Source: DATKYQ01 sp964640665 (GTDB taxonomy: Bacteria > Myxococcota > B64-G9). From it: 64,000 nt of DNA. Location: assembly GCA_964640665.1 (NCBI GenBank), contig CAZXHT010000018.1, positions 1 through 64,000 on the forward strand, written 5' to 3'. Every line of letters begins with the position of its first letter. The first letter of the stretch is position 1. The position numbers and the translations under genes are program-made. The notes under the pieces were generated by a model. That model saw nothing but the letters and a program-made list of their open reading frames with translations. It ran no database searches and had not been told where the DNA came from. Of this stretch, positions 25,279 to 34,123 are shown in pieces.

Positions 25279-26223
25279 TCAGCCGTCCGTCTTGTGCCCA
25301 AAGCCTGCCGAGCCGATCTCCTCCATCCACTGGCGTGTCTCCAACGCCCTGGCCGAATCCATACCCGGCCCCTCGATCCCCACCGAAAGCGCCTGCAATT
25401 TGTCCGCCAGCTTCTCGTCGGTCTCGAATGCCACACCGCCTGGTACGTTCCGTTGCTCTCCGTCGGCGTGGGAGGCAAGGCTCGAAGCTAGCCTGTCGGA
25501 AACGGTTGAGGGCGGCAGGCTGGAGGGATTCGATGACATGATCGGCTCGAAGCCGCCTTGCTCGTCAAGAAGCCCTAGTTCCGCTTTGTATGCGCCTTTC
25601 GGGTTGGAAACCTGGAAATACCAGCTACGAGCCGCGTGTGAAATGCGAACCGGTTGGATCAGCATCTTCTCATCGTCTTCGATTCCGATCACCCTGATGG
25701 CCGGCATGCCCCGCTCACCGTCGAGACGCCTCTGCTGCTCTGGAGTAGGATCCCAGTAGCAGTACAGCCAATCGGGGTCTCGCGGCAACAGAATCATGCG
25801 CCCGTCGCGGTAACCGGCCGGCAGGCTGGTCGTCTCGATGTCGCCCGCCTCGCGCTTTTTGGCTTTTATACCGGAAGTCCGTCTCGTCCTTTTCCCGTTG
25901 GGTCGCCGTCGGGCTCTTGCAGTTTCCCTCGGAGCGGCCTTCGCCGCGGTCTTCTTTTTTCGCGCCGGCTTGGCTTTTGCCCGGGAAAACTTCACGAGCT
26001 TCGCATTCAGCTTCTTGACGAGTTCGTGTTTTCGAAGTCTTGACAGTCCGACGAGCCCCCACTCCCGGGCCATGGCCGTGAGCTCGGCAAGGGTCCTGCC
26101 CTTCAGACCTCCGGCTACGAGCTTCGCAAGCTCGCTCTTTGTCAGCCCGGTGTATCCACGCAGGCCCCAGGCCTTGGCCATCTCGACAAGTTCGCGCATC
26201 GATTTACTTTGTGCTGTCTTCAT
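25279..26223 (-). CDS. DUF4912 protein with N-terminal Rho-N/SAP-like repeats
   Basis: Residues 1-75 hold two copies of a SAP/Rho-N-like helix-extended-helix (SMRELVEMAKAWGLRGYTGL and TLAELTAMAREWGLVGLSRL), which often bind nucleic acid. A basic Lys/Arg/Ala linker (about 78-125) follows. Residues about 135-235 match DUF4912 (MILLPRDPDWLYCYWDPT), whose biochemical role is not established; it is often found beside GH57 enzymes as here. The C-terminus is low complexity with many Ser. GAGGGG precedes the ATG, 8 nt after the preceding gene. A link between nucleic-acid binding and glycogen metabolism is only context. Confidence 0.82.
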   Translation of the reverse strand: MKTAQSKSMRELVEMAKAWGLRGYTGLTKSELAKLVAGGLKGRTLAELTAMAREWGLVGLSRLRKHELVKKLNAKLVKFSRAKAKPARKKKTAAKAAPRETARARRRPNGKRTRRTSGIKAKKREAGDIETTSLPAGYRDGRMILLPRDPDWLYCYWDPTPEQQRRLDGERGMPAIRVIGIEDDEKMLIQPVRISHAARSWYFQVSNPKGAYKAELGLLDEQGGFEPIMSSNPSSLPPSTVSDRLASSLASHADGEQRNVPGGVAFETDEKLADKLQALSVGIEGPGMDSARALETRQWMEEIGSAGFGHKTDG

Positions 26224-26230
26224 TTTCCCC

Positions 26231-28039
26231 TCACTTACGCTTGAACAGGCCCTTCTTTTCAGAACGCATGCTCATCAGCCTCAATTCACGCGAGGCTTCA
26301 ACGAGGCCTCGATCCAGATTGATGGCTTTCTTGAACATATTAACTGCCTTTTCCTTGTCTCCACCAGTCTTATAGATTCGTCCCAAAAACAGAAAACCCA
26401 TCGCGACTTCGCCGGCGCGCATCTTAAGACCCTTGCTGATCGTGTTGATGCAATGATTCGTCACGGCGCTATCGGAGCCGGTGTTGGACATGAACCTGGC
26501 GTATCCCTGGTAGATGTGGAATTCGCCCTCATCGGGATTGAGTTGAATGGCTTTCTCAAATTCGTTTAGCGCCTGTCCGTATTTCCTGGCGCCCAGCAAG
26601 ACCTCTCCACGCTGAAAGCAGTTTTCGGCTTCAATGATGTTGCCAACGTCGACCTGGCTGTCATCGAGGCCCGATTTCAGCGCCTCGAGATAGTTCGTAC
26701 GCGCCTTGTCATCTGAGAGTTTCTGCTGCGCCTCGTTGAGCAGCGAGAATATCTGCGTGTAGAGATCGCGCGTCGAATCCGGAATGTCGCCGGGGACCTG
26801 GTCGGGATGATATACTCTGGCGGCATCCAGAAACGAGCGGCTGACGTCGGACGACGATGCCGTTCGTTCCAGTCCCAGGCGCTCGAAAAAATCCTGCTCC
26901 TTGATCTTGTTGAGTTTCTCGAGCAGCTTTTGTTCCTGGCGGCTGACCGGGGGAGTGGCCAGAATAGCCGCCGATAGCAGATCGTCATCTTCGGCCTGTA
27001 TAGCGCTATCGTCAGCGGTCATGCTCAAGTCCCATTCCTCAGCGGCCGCAGCGTCCCCGGGCAAGTCCTGGACTGATTCGTATTTCTCGCCGAAAGTCAG
27101 CAGCTCGAGTTCGAGGCCCATGTAAACCGTACCAAGAATGACCTTGTCTTTTTTCTCGTCGCCGCCATGGCGTGCGAGAATGTCACGCAGGGCCCTCTGC
27201 GAGGATGTGGCCTTGAACACCTTGAGTTCCAGCGGGTGCAAGTCCAGCTGGTTGATGTGCAGAGTCTTGTTTTCCACTTTGAGAAGAACGTAGTTCAGGT
27301 ATTGCTCGAAAAGCGCTTCAAACTCGGGCAATTCGTACCCCTGGCGCACACCTTCCGAGATCAACTCCCAGGGGTTCTGGTTCATCGGCAGAATAGATCC
27401 CTTGTACTCTTGCCCCTCGTAGAAAGCGTAGCTCCCGACCCGCCAACTGAAGACCTCGTACACCTTCTCCTTCAACTGATCGGAAAGGTGTACAAACAGT
27501 TCGTGTGGCTCGACGATCTTGTTCTGGATCAGGTATTCACCGAGGCGTTCGTCACGGTTGCTGGCTCGATCGAGTATATCGTCGAGTTGATCCTGGGATA
27601 TGACCCCCTTGCGCAGCAGGTGTTGCCCGAGCCGATCTCTCTTCAGATTCGATATAGCCGCCACCAACTTGCCGTTGATGAGAAAAAGTTCCTTTTTCAC
27701 AACCTGGTTGGAGACCAGGAGCCTTCCGGTGACCTTGGCCGCGATGAAATGATACAGCAGCTTGGGCAGGCTGACTTCGGTGAAATTGCCCGAGTACAGC
27801 GGGGCGGCTTCGATCAGATCGTCATCGGGGAGATCGGGAATATCGCTGTCCGTTTCGACCGAGAGCAACGTTGCGAGTTCGGGGAACGATTTCATCGGTT
27901 TGAAATCCTGGCCATCCAGCGACACGGGCGTGTTCGTCTTGACCTTGTCGGCCCGGATCATCTCGGCCACGATGTTCAGGTTGAACGGACCAAGAGACGA
28001 ACCGTCCGTAGACCTGAAATAGTACCTTCTCGGAGACAT
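26231..28039 (-). CDS. GYF_2-DUF4388-J-domain-TPR protein
   Basis: A 602-residue multidomain cytosolic protein. Residues 5-45 are a GYF_2-like module (YYFRSTDGSSLGPFNLNIVAEMI). Residues about 80-200 are DUF4388 (GNFTEVSLPKLLYHFIAAKVTGRLLV), a domain common in Myxococcota signalling proteins. A low-complexity acidic linker leads to a J domain (382-450) with intact HPD at 411-413. Residues 470-590 hold TPR-like repeats (AENCFQRGEVLLGARKYGQALNEFEKAI and a second copy). It may recruit Hsp70 to a regulatory complex. It is the first gene of the run with DUF4912 and GH57. Confidence 0.85.
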   Translation of the reverse strand: MSPRRYYFRSTDGSSLGPFNLNIVAEMIRADKVKTNTPVSLDGQDFKPMKSFPELATLLSVETDSDIPDLPDDDLIEAAPLYSGNFTEVSLPKLLYHFIAAKVTGRLLVSNQVVKKELFLINGKLVAAISNLKRDRLGQHLLRKGVISQDQLDDILDRASNRDERLGEYLIQNKIVEPHELFVHLSDQLKEKVYEVFSWRVGSYAFYEGQEYKGSILPMNQNPWELISEGVRQGYELPEFEALFEQYLNYVLLKVENKTLHINQLDLHPLELKVFKATSSQRALRDILARHGGDEKKDKVILGTVYMGLELELLTFGEKYESVQDLPGDAAAAEEWDLSMTADDSAIQAEDDDLLSAAILATPPVSRQEQKLLEKLNKIKEQDFFERLGLERTASSSDVSRSFLDAARVYHPDQVPGDIPDSTRDLYTQIFSLLNEAQQKLSDDKARTNYLEALKSGLDDSQVDVGNIIEAENCFQRGEVLLGARKYGQALNEFEKAIQLNPDEGEFHIYQGYARFMSNTGSDSAVTNHCINTISKGLKMRAGEVAMGFLFLGRIYKTGGDKEKAVNMFKKAINLDRGLVEASRELRLMSMRSEKKGLFKRK

Positions 28040-28164
28040 ACCCCAATTCCCTCGCTTATTCCGGAGAGGAAAAATACCATACCAGGCATATCGCTGTCAC
28101 CAACTTTGAGCATGTTGAGAATTGACCGGCGGGACGTGAGGGAATACTCTTGGTTGACGAGAAG

Positions 28165-28689
28165 ATGCGTACTCGACCTGCAATATTCTGGCTGTCGTTT
28201 GCCCTGGTGTCACTCATGCTTACCAAGGTCGCCGCAGCCGACGAGAACCACGTCAACGACAGCCCCTTGTGGCCTGCGCCGCGGGATGGTTGCATGATCG
28301 TCGAGCCGGGCATCGGCTATTCCGAAGGCGTGGACATCTCGGGCACGACTCTGTTTATATCGGGTCTGTTCACATTCCGATATTTCATGGTTGGACTGCA
28401 TGGCCAGGTTGTCTTTTCCGCCTCGGGCCCGCTCTACGATATGTCACTCGACCTGAATATGCGCTACGGACCTATATACCTGGGTGTCTCCGCGGTCGGG
28501 CACTGGTTTCCCGGTGATTCGACCGAGATGAAGCCCGGCGCGGCCGCAAGCTTTGGAGTCCACGTGCCGCTGCCAATCGACGGGGTTTTCCTGGATCTCG
28601 GCTACCGACCGGTCTTCGTGTTCCTCAACAGCCGCACGATGTTGTTTCATGAAATCAGCTGCGGCGCAGTCTTCGAAATAGGTTCGTAG
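28165..28689 (+). CDS. Secreted, probably beta-barrel, hypothetical protein
   Basis: No family is recognised. The 174-residue product has a signal peptide (RTRPAIFWLSFALVSLMLTKVAA, predicted cut before DENH) and a mature region with alternating strands, for example YFMVGLHGQVVFSASGPLYD and FLDLGYRPVFVF, as in small outer-membrane barrels. ATG 28165 is chosen; TTG 28150 would add five residues. It begins an apparent three-gene operon with a membrane protein and a pseudokinase, 8 nt before the next gene. Confidence 0.65.
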   Translation: MRTRPAIFWLSFALVSLMLTKVAAADENHVNDSPLWPAPRDGCMIVEPGIGYSEGVDISGTTLFISGLFTFRYFMVGLHGQVVFSASGPLYDMSLDLNMRYGPIYLGVSAVGHWFPGDSTEMKPGAAASFGVHVPLPIDGVFLDLGYRPVFVFLNSRTMLFHEISCGAVFEIGS

Positions 28690-28697
28690 AGGCCTTT

Positions 28698-29339
28698 ATG
28701 CCCGACTTCAACTTCAAAAGCATTGTTGTCTGCACAAATCCCATGGAAATAGAGATCTTCCCCGCGACGCTGCGCGAGCAAGAGATACCCCATCGTACCG
28801 AGTGGGACAAGGAGGGTGCGCTGTCCATCATGGTGCCCGAGGAGTGGGAAGGGGAGGCGCGGGCCGCACTCGATCGAGCGGCGAAGATTTTTTTCAATGA
28901 AGGTCGCAAGAAGCAACAGGCGCCTGCCGAGGACGTGGGTGAGACCGAAGAGGAGCAAGAAGACGAAGGCGGCTTGTTTATGGATCGTCCGAGCTTTTTC
29001 GACCGCGACGGCCTGCCCAGTCCGGAAGAATGCAAGATAAGACCTGTCTGGCCGGCATGGGCTCTGTCGGCGATTCCAGGTACCGGCCTCGGTCACCTGT
29101 ATGCGGGCAAATTCCAGATGTTCCTCTACCTCGTTTTTATGTCGATCCTCGGCCTGATGTTCTTCGAATACACCGGGTCCTGGATGTCGTTCCTTCTGAA
29201 TCTCTTCGCCTGGTCGATGGACCTCGGCTTTGCCGCCCTGCACGTCAAGGAGCACAACCGCCGCGCCATCAGGTTCAGGAAACTGAGCAAGAAATTGGAA
29301 GACAATTTCTATAGTTCGCTGAAAGAGCCGCGAGAGTGA
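28698..29339 (+). CDS. Membrane protein with DUF2007-like N-terminus
   Basis: The 213-residue protein starts with a small alpha/beta region (FKSIVVCTNPMEIEIFPATLRE) that resembles DUF2007-type signalling domains, followed by an acidic linker of about 30 residues (EDVGETEEEQEDEGG). The C-terminal half has two or three helices: PVWPAWALSAIPGTGLGHLYAG, MFLYLVFMSILGLMFFEYT and FLLNLFAWSMDLGFAALHV. The SAIPGTGLGHLYAGKF stretch looks like that of small TM2-type membrane proteins. Function is unknown. It overlaps the pseudokinase start by 4 nt, so the two products probably work together. Confidence 0.68.
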   Translation: MPDFNFKSIVVCTNPMEIEIFPATLREQEIPHRTEWDKEGALSIMVPEEWEGEARAALDRAAKIFFNEGRKKQQAPAEDVGETEEEQEDEGGLFMDRPSFFDRDGLPSPEECKIRPVWPAWALSAIPGTGLGHLYAGKFQMFLYLVFMSILGLMFFEYTGSWMSFLLNLFAWSMDLGFAALHVKEHNRRAIRFRKLSKKLEDNFYSSLKEPRE

Positions 29340-31123
29340 AAGAGTTCCCCAAGAAGAACGACTACGAAACTATCAGGAGCCTGGGGTCGCGAGGACCCTT
29401 CGACCTGGAAGTCGGCTGGCCTAAAATAAGTCGGGGCATCGAACAAACCGTTTTGCTCAAACGCCTGCGCCGCGGTTGGCAAGTGCACCCAGACGACGTT
29501 TCAGCTTTCGTGGCCGATTCGCTTGCGCTTTCCGGCGTTATGCATCCCAATCTCCTCGAGGTGATCGACGCGGGTTCAGAGGCTGGGCGACTCTACCTGG
29601 TCAACGAGTACATCCACGGAGTCACGCTGTCTTCGATACTGCAGCGGGTTAAAACCGTCGGCAGCGGACTTCGCCCGGCTATGATCCTGGAAGTGATCCT
29701 GCAGGTGGCCGGTGGACTTGCCGGGGCCGCCGGCATCGAGGGACACGAAAGTCGCGGCCTGGTTCACGGTGCTCTCGGGGAGGAGTTTGTCCTTCTTGAT
29801 TTCAAAGGCAGCGTCAAGATCGCCGACTTCGGCGTGTATCGTCTTATCAAAACCAGACAGGCGCTGGGAACACTGCCGGCCAATGCACTCTCTCCCGAGC
29901 AGAGGGCCGGCAGCCCTCCGACTCAGCGTTCCGACTTGTATGCCCTGGGAGCCCTGGCTCACAAGATGATTTCGCTCCTTGCAGTCGACGACGAGTCGGC
30001 AGCCGGCCTGGCCGAGCTGCGACAGGTCGTAACCCGCTTACTGAAGACAGACCCGGAAGAACGCCCGGCCGGCGCCGAGCAAGTCGTCGAAGAACTTTCG
30101 CGACTTACTACTTTGAGTGGAGAAAGCCGGGACGCGGCGCTGATCGGAGTTTTCCTGCGGGGTTTATTCGGTGGCATAACCAAGCGGGAGGATCAAGATC
30201 TACAAACCGAGATGTCCCCGCAAGCCCATGGCGCAGACGAAATCGACTTGCTCGATCCGGGCCGGTTCTGGAGCGCCACGGGCCGAACCGATGGTGAGCC
30301 CCAGGCGCCTCCAGAAGCCGCGAAGGACGAAGATGACGTGGCCGAGATTGTCTCGCCCCGGCCCCCGAAAAGCCCGCCGCCAGTGCTCCCCCGCGTATCG
30401 CAAGCCTTGCCGGCTGCCATCTCCATCAGCGTCAGGAATCGGAGGTCGAAGACTTCGGGTAGACGTGGAGTTTTTTCTTACTTGATCGCCGTCGTTGTAC
30501 TCGCCTTGGCTGCTCTCTTGGCCTGGCGGATGCTTTCCGGCCAAGGGAGCACGCCGCCGCCTTCCGGGCCCAACCAAGCCAACGGCGGGCAGGCCGGCCC
30601 ACCAGCGCCACGGGGTGCTGCCGCGGCAACGGACGGAGCACCGGCCGCGAGTCCCGAGTCCGGCATTCGCAAGCCCGGCAGCCTCAGAATAACTTCAGAT
30701 CCGTCCGGGGTCGCGGTGTTCATCAACGGAGAGAAACACGGTGCGACACCGACACGGGTTCCGGATCTGCAGTTGAACACCGCATTGTCCGTCAGCCTCG
30801 ATATGGACGGCTTTCGCAACTGGTCTCAGACGGTAACGCTCGATCGTCGCAACCCGTCGCGCGAGATACACGCCGGCATGCTCGAGGAAAAAAAGTGCGA
30901 CCACGGCAGCGGCTGGATCTACGTAAACAGCAAGCCGTCGGGGGCCACCGTGGAGATCGACGGCAAGCGCCTGCCCGGCAAGACACCCCTGATCATCGAC
31001 AGGATTTGCGCGGGCGAGAAGCACAACGTAAGGGTTCTCCTGGCTGGTTACGGTACATGGTGGAAAGATGTGACGCCAACATCGGGCCGCGTGCTGAACC
31101 TCAAGGTCGATTTGCAGAAATAG
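29336..31123 (+). CDS. Transmembrane Ser/Thr pseudokinase with two PEGA domains
   Basis: The 595-residue protein keeps the kinase fold but lacks key residues. The Gly-rich loop is replaced (SLGSRGPFDLEVGW). The catalytic loop reads HGALGEEFVLL (144-154), so the HRD Asp, the Lys and the metal-binding Asn are Ala146, Gly148 and Phe151. DFG (164-166) and the PE of the APE-like motif (187-188) remain, and a Lys at about 42 could be the ATP-site Lys. A helix at about 379-400 follows a Pro-rich linker. Two PEGA domains occupy about 448-510 and 525-595 (RITSDPSGVAVFINGEK and IYVNSKPSGATVEIDGK). PEGA domains bind or sense envelope structures. GTG start overlaps the upstream stop. Confidence 0.82.
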   Translation: MKEFPKKNDYETIRSLGSRGPFDLEVGWPKISRGIEQTVLLKRLRRGWQVHPDDVSAFVADSLALSGVMHPNLLEVIDAGSEAGRLYLVNEYIHGVTLSSILQRVKTVGSGLRPAMILEVILQVAGGLAGAAGIEGHESRGLVHGALGEEFVLLDFKGSVKIADFGVYRLIKTRQALGTLPANALSPEQRAGSPPTQRSDLYALGALAHKMISLLAVDDESAAGLAELRQVVTRLLKTDPEERPAGAEQVVEELSRLTTLSGESRDAALIGVFLRGLFGGITKREDQDLQTEMSPQAHGADEIDLLDPGRFWSATGRTDGEPQAPPEAAKDEDDVAEIVSPRPPKSPPPVLPRVSQALPAAISISVRNRRSKTSGRRGVFSYLIAVVVLALAALLAWRMLSGQGSTPPPSGPNQANGGQAGPPAPRGAAAATDGAPAASPESGIRKPGSLRITSDPSGVAVFINGEKHGATPTRVPDLQLNTALSVSLDMDGFRNWSQTVTLDRRNPSREIHAGMLEEKKCDHGSGWIYVNSKPSGATVEIDGKRLPGKTPLIIDRICAGEKHNVRVLLAGYGTWWKDVTPTSGRVLNLKVDLQK

Positions 31124-31168
31124 CGCGCCAGCCAGGCTGTGGACGAAACGACTGGTTTTGGTATATTA

Positions 31169-31217
31169 TACTACTAGTCTTGAGAATCTTCGCGTACCGC
31201 GAAGATTCTCAGTAGTA
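31169..31217 (+). promoter_or_regulatory. Large inverted repeat upstream of the 31284 lipoprotein gene
   Basis: Two perfect 13-nt arms (31182-31194 and 31198-31210, GAGAATCTTCGCG around TAC) are flanked by a second complementary pair, TACTACT (31169-31175) and AGTAGTA (31211-31217), with a 6-nt bulge on the left side. The T-run begins 9 nt after the outer arm (31226), so this may be a terminator of the pseudokinase operon, an operator or an mRNA hairpin. TATACT (31167-31172) is an isolated -10-like box. Confidence 0.55.
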
Positions 31218-31283
31218 CTGCGCGGATTTTTTTTCGGCTGAGGAGCCGCGCTGTAAGGCTTGGTCTTGTGACGGAGGCGTATC

Positions 31284-33848
31284 ATGGTTTTCCGAGAATT
31301 TCGAACCGAGGCGGCAATCCTGGTTTGTTGGCTGCTGGCAATCGGCTTGTGCGCCTGTAACTCCGGTACTTCCGCCGACGCCGGCGTGCCCTGCACGGTC
31401 GATGAAGAATGCGGCATCGGGGAGTACTGTCACGCCGGCGTCTGTACCCCTTTCGGGGGCGACAAGGGCCCGCAGTCGTGTACCGCGGACAGCGAGTGCC
31501 AGTCGGGAGAAATCTGCACGGAGGGCATTTGCGTACCGGGCGAGCGCCGGGACGGAGGCGACGCTGGAAGTGACGTTCCCTCGGATGGAAGCGCCGACGG
31601 GGCGGACAGCCCGGCCCCCGAGCCGCAGATCACGCTGGCTGGAGACGTCATCACGCACCAGGACGAGCATGGAACACTCTACGAGATAAACTTCGGCAGC
31701 GCGACGGTCGGGGTTCCGGTCGATGCCAACCTGGTGGTCAGGAATACCGGCGGCGCGAATCTCGATCTGAGCGTTGTAACACTGGGCGATGACCCGCAGC
31801 AGGAATTCGGCATGGCACCCACGGTGCCGCCGCTGGTTACCCTCGCCCCGGGAGAGGAACAAACGCTGCTGGTGACTTACACCGCCAAGGATGGCTTGAC
31901 CGATCGGGCAGTGGCCAAGGTCTTTTCGAACGATCCGGACGAGGGCCAGCTCGACGTGCAGCTCATAAGCGAGTTCAAGGGCGAGGCGATGATACACCTC
32001 GATCCGGTCGCGCTGCAGTTCGGCGCCGTTCCCGCTGGACAGCCGTCGACCCTGCCGCTGACCATCTCGAACATGGGCACCGGAAACGCGGTCTTGCGGC
32101 TCGACTCGGTTGAACCCGAGGTTGGCATTTCGACAGCTTACACTGTCGTCATCGAAGATCCAGACATGGGAACACAGCTCACACCGCCGGTATTCATAAA
32201 CCGCGGAGACTTCGTCCTGGCCCAGGTGACCTTTTTGGCGCCCGGGCGCGGCGACTTCGACGGCAACCTTATAGTCGCAAGTAGCGACCAGGCCGCTTCG
32301 CCGGCCACCGTCGCCATGACGGCCAGCGCGGGCATGCCGGAGATCGCGATCGAGCCCGCCGGTATCGACTTCGGCAACGTTGCGGTCAACGACAGTGCGA
32401 CTGTTGATTTGATCATCCGCAATGACGGTGTCGGCGACCTGTCTGTTCCTCTGATCGATCTGGCTGCGGGCAGTTCCACGGATTTCAGCCTCGAAAACCT
32501 GCCGGCGCCCCTTCCGGCACAACCGCTCAGGTTGGCCCCATCGAGCCAGGCTTCGGTGACCGTGCGCTACAGTCCGAGCGACGTGGCCAACGACATGGGA
32601 ACCTTGCTGATCGATCACGACGACCCCGAAGCGGGGCAAGAGGCGCAGGTGCTTCTGACTGGCAACGGTTTCCAGGGCAACGAGCCGCCAACGGCCGTTA
32701 TCCTGGCAAATGGAGCGGACACCGCCGTGCTGGATGCCATGCTGGGAGAGCAGATCATCCTCGACGGCAGCACAAGCTTCGACGATGTCGCTATCGCCGC
32801 ATACCTGTGGGAGATAATCGAGCAGCCCGCGGTGCAGAAATGCGGCACACCGCTGACGCTGCCGGGCGCCGCCAACGATGTGACTTCCATCATCCTCTCC
32901 GAGGCCGGCTCCGTGAAAATCGGGCTGAACGTCACCGACAACGACGGCGCCGACAGCCCCACGGACACACTCGATATCATTGTTCACGCCGGCCCCGAGG
33001 CGAAGATCAAGGAGGGGGGCAACGACACGGGTTACGTGGCCGTTGACATGGGCACGGATGTAGCCTTCGACGCCAGCATGTCATCCGACTGCGACGGCGC
33101 CGTGACGACCTACAACTGGCAGTTCATCGAGTATCCGCCCGGCAGGGGCGCGCCCCCGCCGATCGGCGGCGGCGACCTGTATGCCACGGTGGCGTTCGAT
33201 TTCCCGGGCGACTACAAGATCGGCATCGAGGTGGGCGACAACGACGTTCCCCAGAACCTGAGCGCTCAGGCGACGTTCGATATACACGTGAGAGGCCCCA
33301 AGGCCTTTCGTGTGACGCTCGACTGGTACGAGCAGGATCCCAACAATCGCAAGGTCGATGTCGACCTGCACCTTCTCAAGCCGGGCTCCAGTAATACATT
33401 CTCGCCGGACGACTGTTGTCCGACCAAGGATGACGGCTGCGAGCAGCAGGTTAACTGGGGGGGCTACGGGTCTCCCGTCTACCAGACGGACAACTGGGAA
33501 GATCCGGATGGTGCCTTGTGGCCGAACCCGGGTAACTTTGGCGACGAGATTGACTTCAACAATCCCGGCATGGGAAATTATGCCCTCTACGTCTATTTCC
33601 GCTGTCACTCGTCGATGAACACGAGCACCTATTACTGCTGCGACGATGCTTTGCCACCTTGCCCGTTTTCACCCTGGTGCGGCGACAACTGCGACAGGGC
33701 GGCCGCGGGCATCATCAGGTTCTTCGTAACCGGATACGACAACCAGGAAGTGGAGATCGCCCAGAAGACATTCGCCTTCACCCACGGACAGGTTCTGACA
33801 TTCTTCCAGGTCGGGACGATAAGCTGGCCGAACGGGACACTACAGTAA
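31284..33848 (+). CDS. Large lipoprotein with choice-of-anchor-D/ASH-like and PKD-like domains
   Basis: The 854-residue protein has a lipoprotein signal ending in GLCAC. It then shows two short six-Cys-like elements (CTVDEECGIGEYCHAGVCTP and CTADSECQSGEICTEGICVP), an acidic linker, three repeats of an Ig-like fold (for example YEINFGSATVGVPVDANLVV, LDPVALQFGAVPAGQPSTLP, IEPAGIDFGNVAVNDSATVD), PKD-like regions and a Cys-rich C-terminal domain around SPDDCCPTKDDGCEQQ. Such surface lipoproteins are frequent in Myxococcota. GGAGG precedes the ATG. The specific ligand is unknown. Confidence 0.85.
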   Translation: MVFREFRTEAAILVCWLLAIGLCACNSGTSADAGVPCTVDEECGIGEYCHAGVCTPFGGDKGPQSCTADSECQSGEICTEGICVPGERRDGGDAGSDVPSDGSADGADSPAPEPQITLAGDVITHQDEHGTLYEINFGSATVGVPVDANLVVRNTGGANLDLSVVTLGDDPQQEFGMAPTVPPLVTLAPGEEQTLLVTYTAKDGLTDRAVAKVFSNDPDEGQLDVQLISEFKGEAMIHLDPVALQFGAVPAGQPSTLPLTISNMGTGNAVLRLDSVEPEVGISTAYTVVIEDPDMGTQLTPPVFINRGDFVLAQVTFLAPGRGDFDGNLIVASSDQAASPATVAMTASAGMPEIAIEPAGIDFGNVAVNDSATVDLIIRNDGVGDLSVPLIDLAAGSSTDFSLENLPAPLPAQPLRLAPSSQASVTVRYSPSDVANDMGTLLIDHDDPEAGQEAQVLLTGNGFQGNEPPTAVILANGADTAVLDAMLGEQIILDGSTSFDDVAIAAYLWEIIEQPAVQKCGTPLTLPGAANDVTSIILSEAGSVKIGLNVTDNDGADSPTDTLDIIVHAGPEAKIKEGGNDTGYVAVDMGTDVAFDASMSSDCDGAVTTYNWQFIEYPPGRGAPPPIGGGDLYATVAFDFPGDYKIGIEVGDNDVPQNLSAQATFDIHVRGPKAFRVTLDWYEQDPNNRKVDVDLHLLKPGSSNTFSPDDCCPTKDDGCEQQVNWGGYGSPVYQTDNWEDPDGALWPNPGNFGDEIDFNNPGMGNYALYVYFRCHSSMNTSTYYCCDDALPPCPFSPWCGDNCDRAAAGIIRFFVTGYDNQEVEIAQKTFAFTHGQVLTFFQVGTISWPNGTLQ

Positions 33849-33852
33849 AAGG

Positions 33853-34050
33853 TCAGGAAACGTCGCTTTCTTCGAGACCCGCCGACAGTTCGGCTCCGAG
33901 TTGCAGCGAAAGCAGGCGCTTCTGTATCTGCCGGTCGACAGTTTTGTTCAGGGCCGTCACCGCCGAAGCGTCGTCCGGATTGGCTTCTGAACCCTTTACG
34001 AAACAAAGAACGACCAGGCCGAGAGACAATATTATCAGAAAGCGTCTCAT
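33853..34050 (-). CDS. Small secreted hypothetical protein
   Basis: A 65-residue product with a signal peptide (MRRFLIILSLGLVVLCFVKG, probable cut near SEA) and a mature part of about 40 residues predicted to be one amphipathic helix (ASAVTALNKTVDRQIQKRLL). Length alone would not support the gene, but the ATG has GGAGGTGGG upstream and a near-consensus promoter lies 40 nt before it. It ends 4 nt after the convergent lipoprotein gene. No function can be given. Confidence 0.68.
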   Translation of the reverse strand: MRRFLIILSLGLVVLCFVKGSEANPDDASAVTALNKTVDRQIQKRLLSLQLGAELSAGLEESDVS

Positions 34051-34066
34051 GTCCCACCTCCACTGT

Positions 34067-34115
34067 GTAGGTAGTAAATATACCTACATTGTACTACATA
34101 GGGCCGGCCTGTCAA
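34067..34115 (-). promoter_or_regulatory. Near-consensus promoter with inverted-repeat operator
   Basis: On the minus strand TTGACA (34115-34110), 16 nt, then TACAAT (34093-34088). An inverted repeat GTAGGTA-N7-TACCTAC (34067-34087) covers the predicted start of transcription. Two TGTAGTAC boxes occur at 34128-34121 and 34098-34091, 30 bp apart, the latter overlapping the -10. Together they suggest a regulated promoter for the small secreted protein. Confidence 0.65.
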
Positions 34116-34123
34116 TTTTTGTA

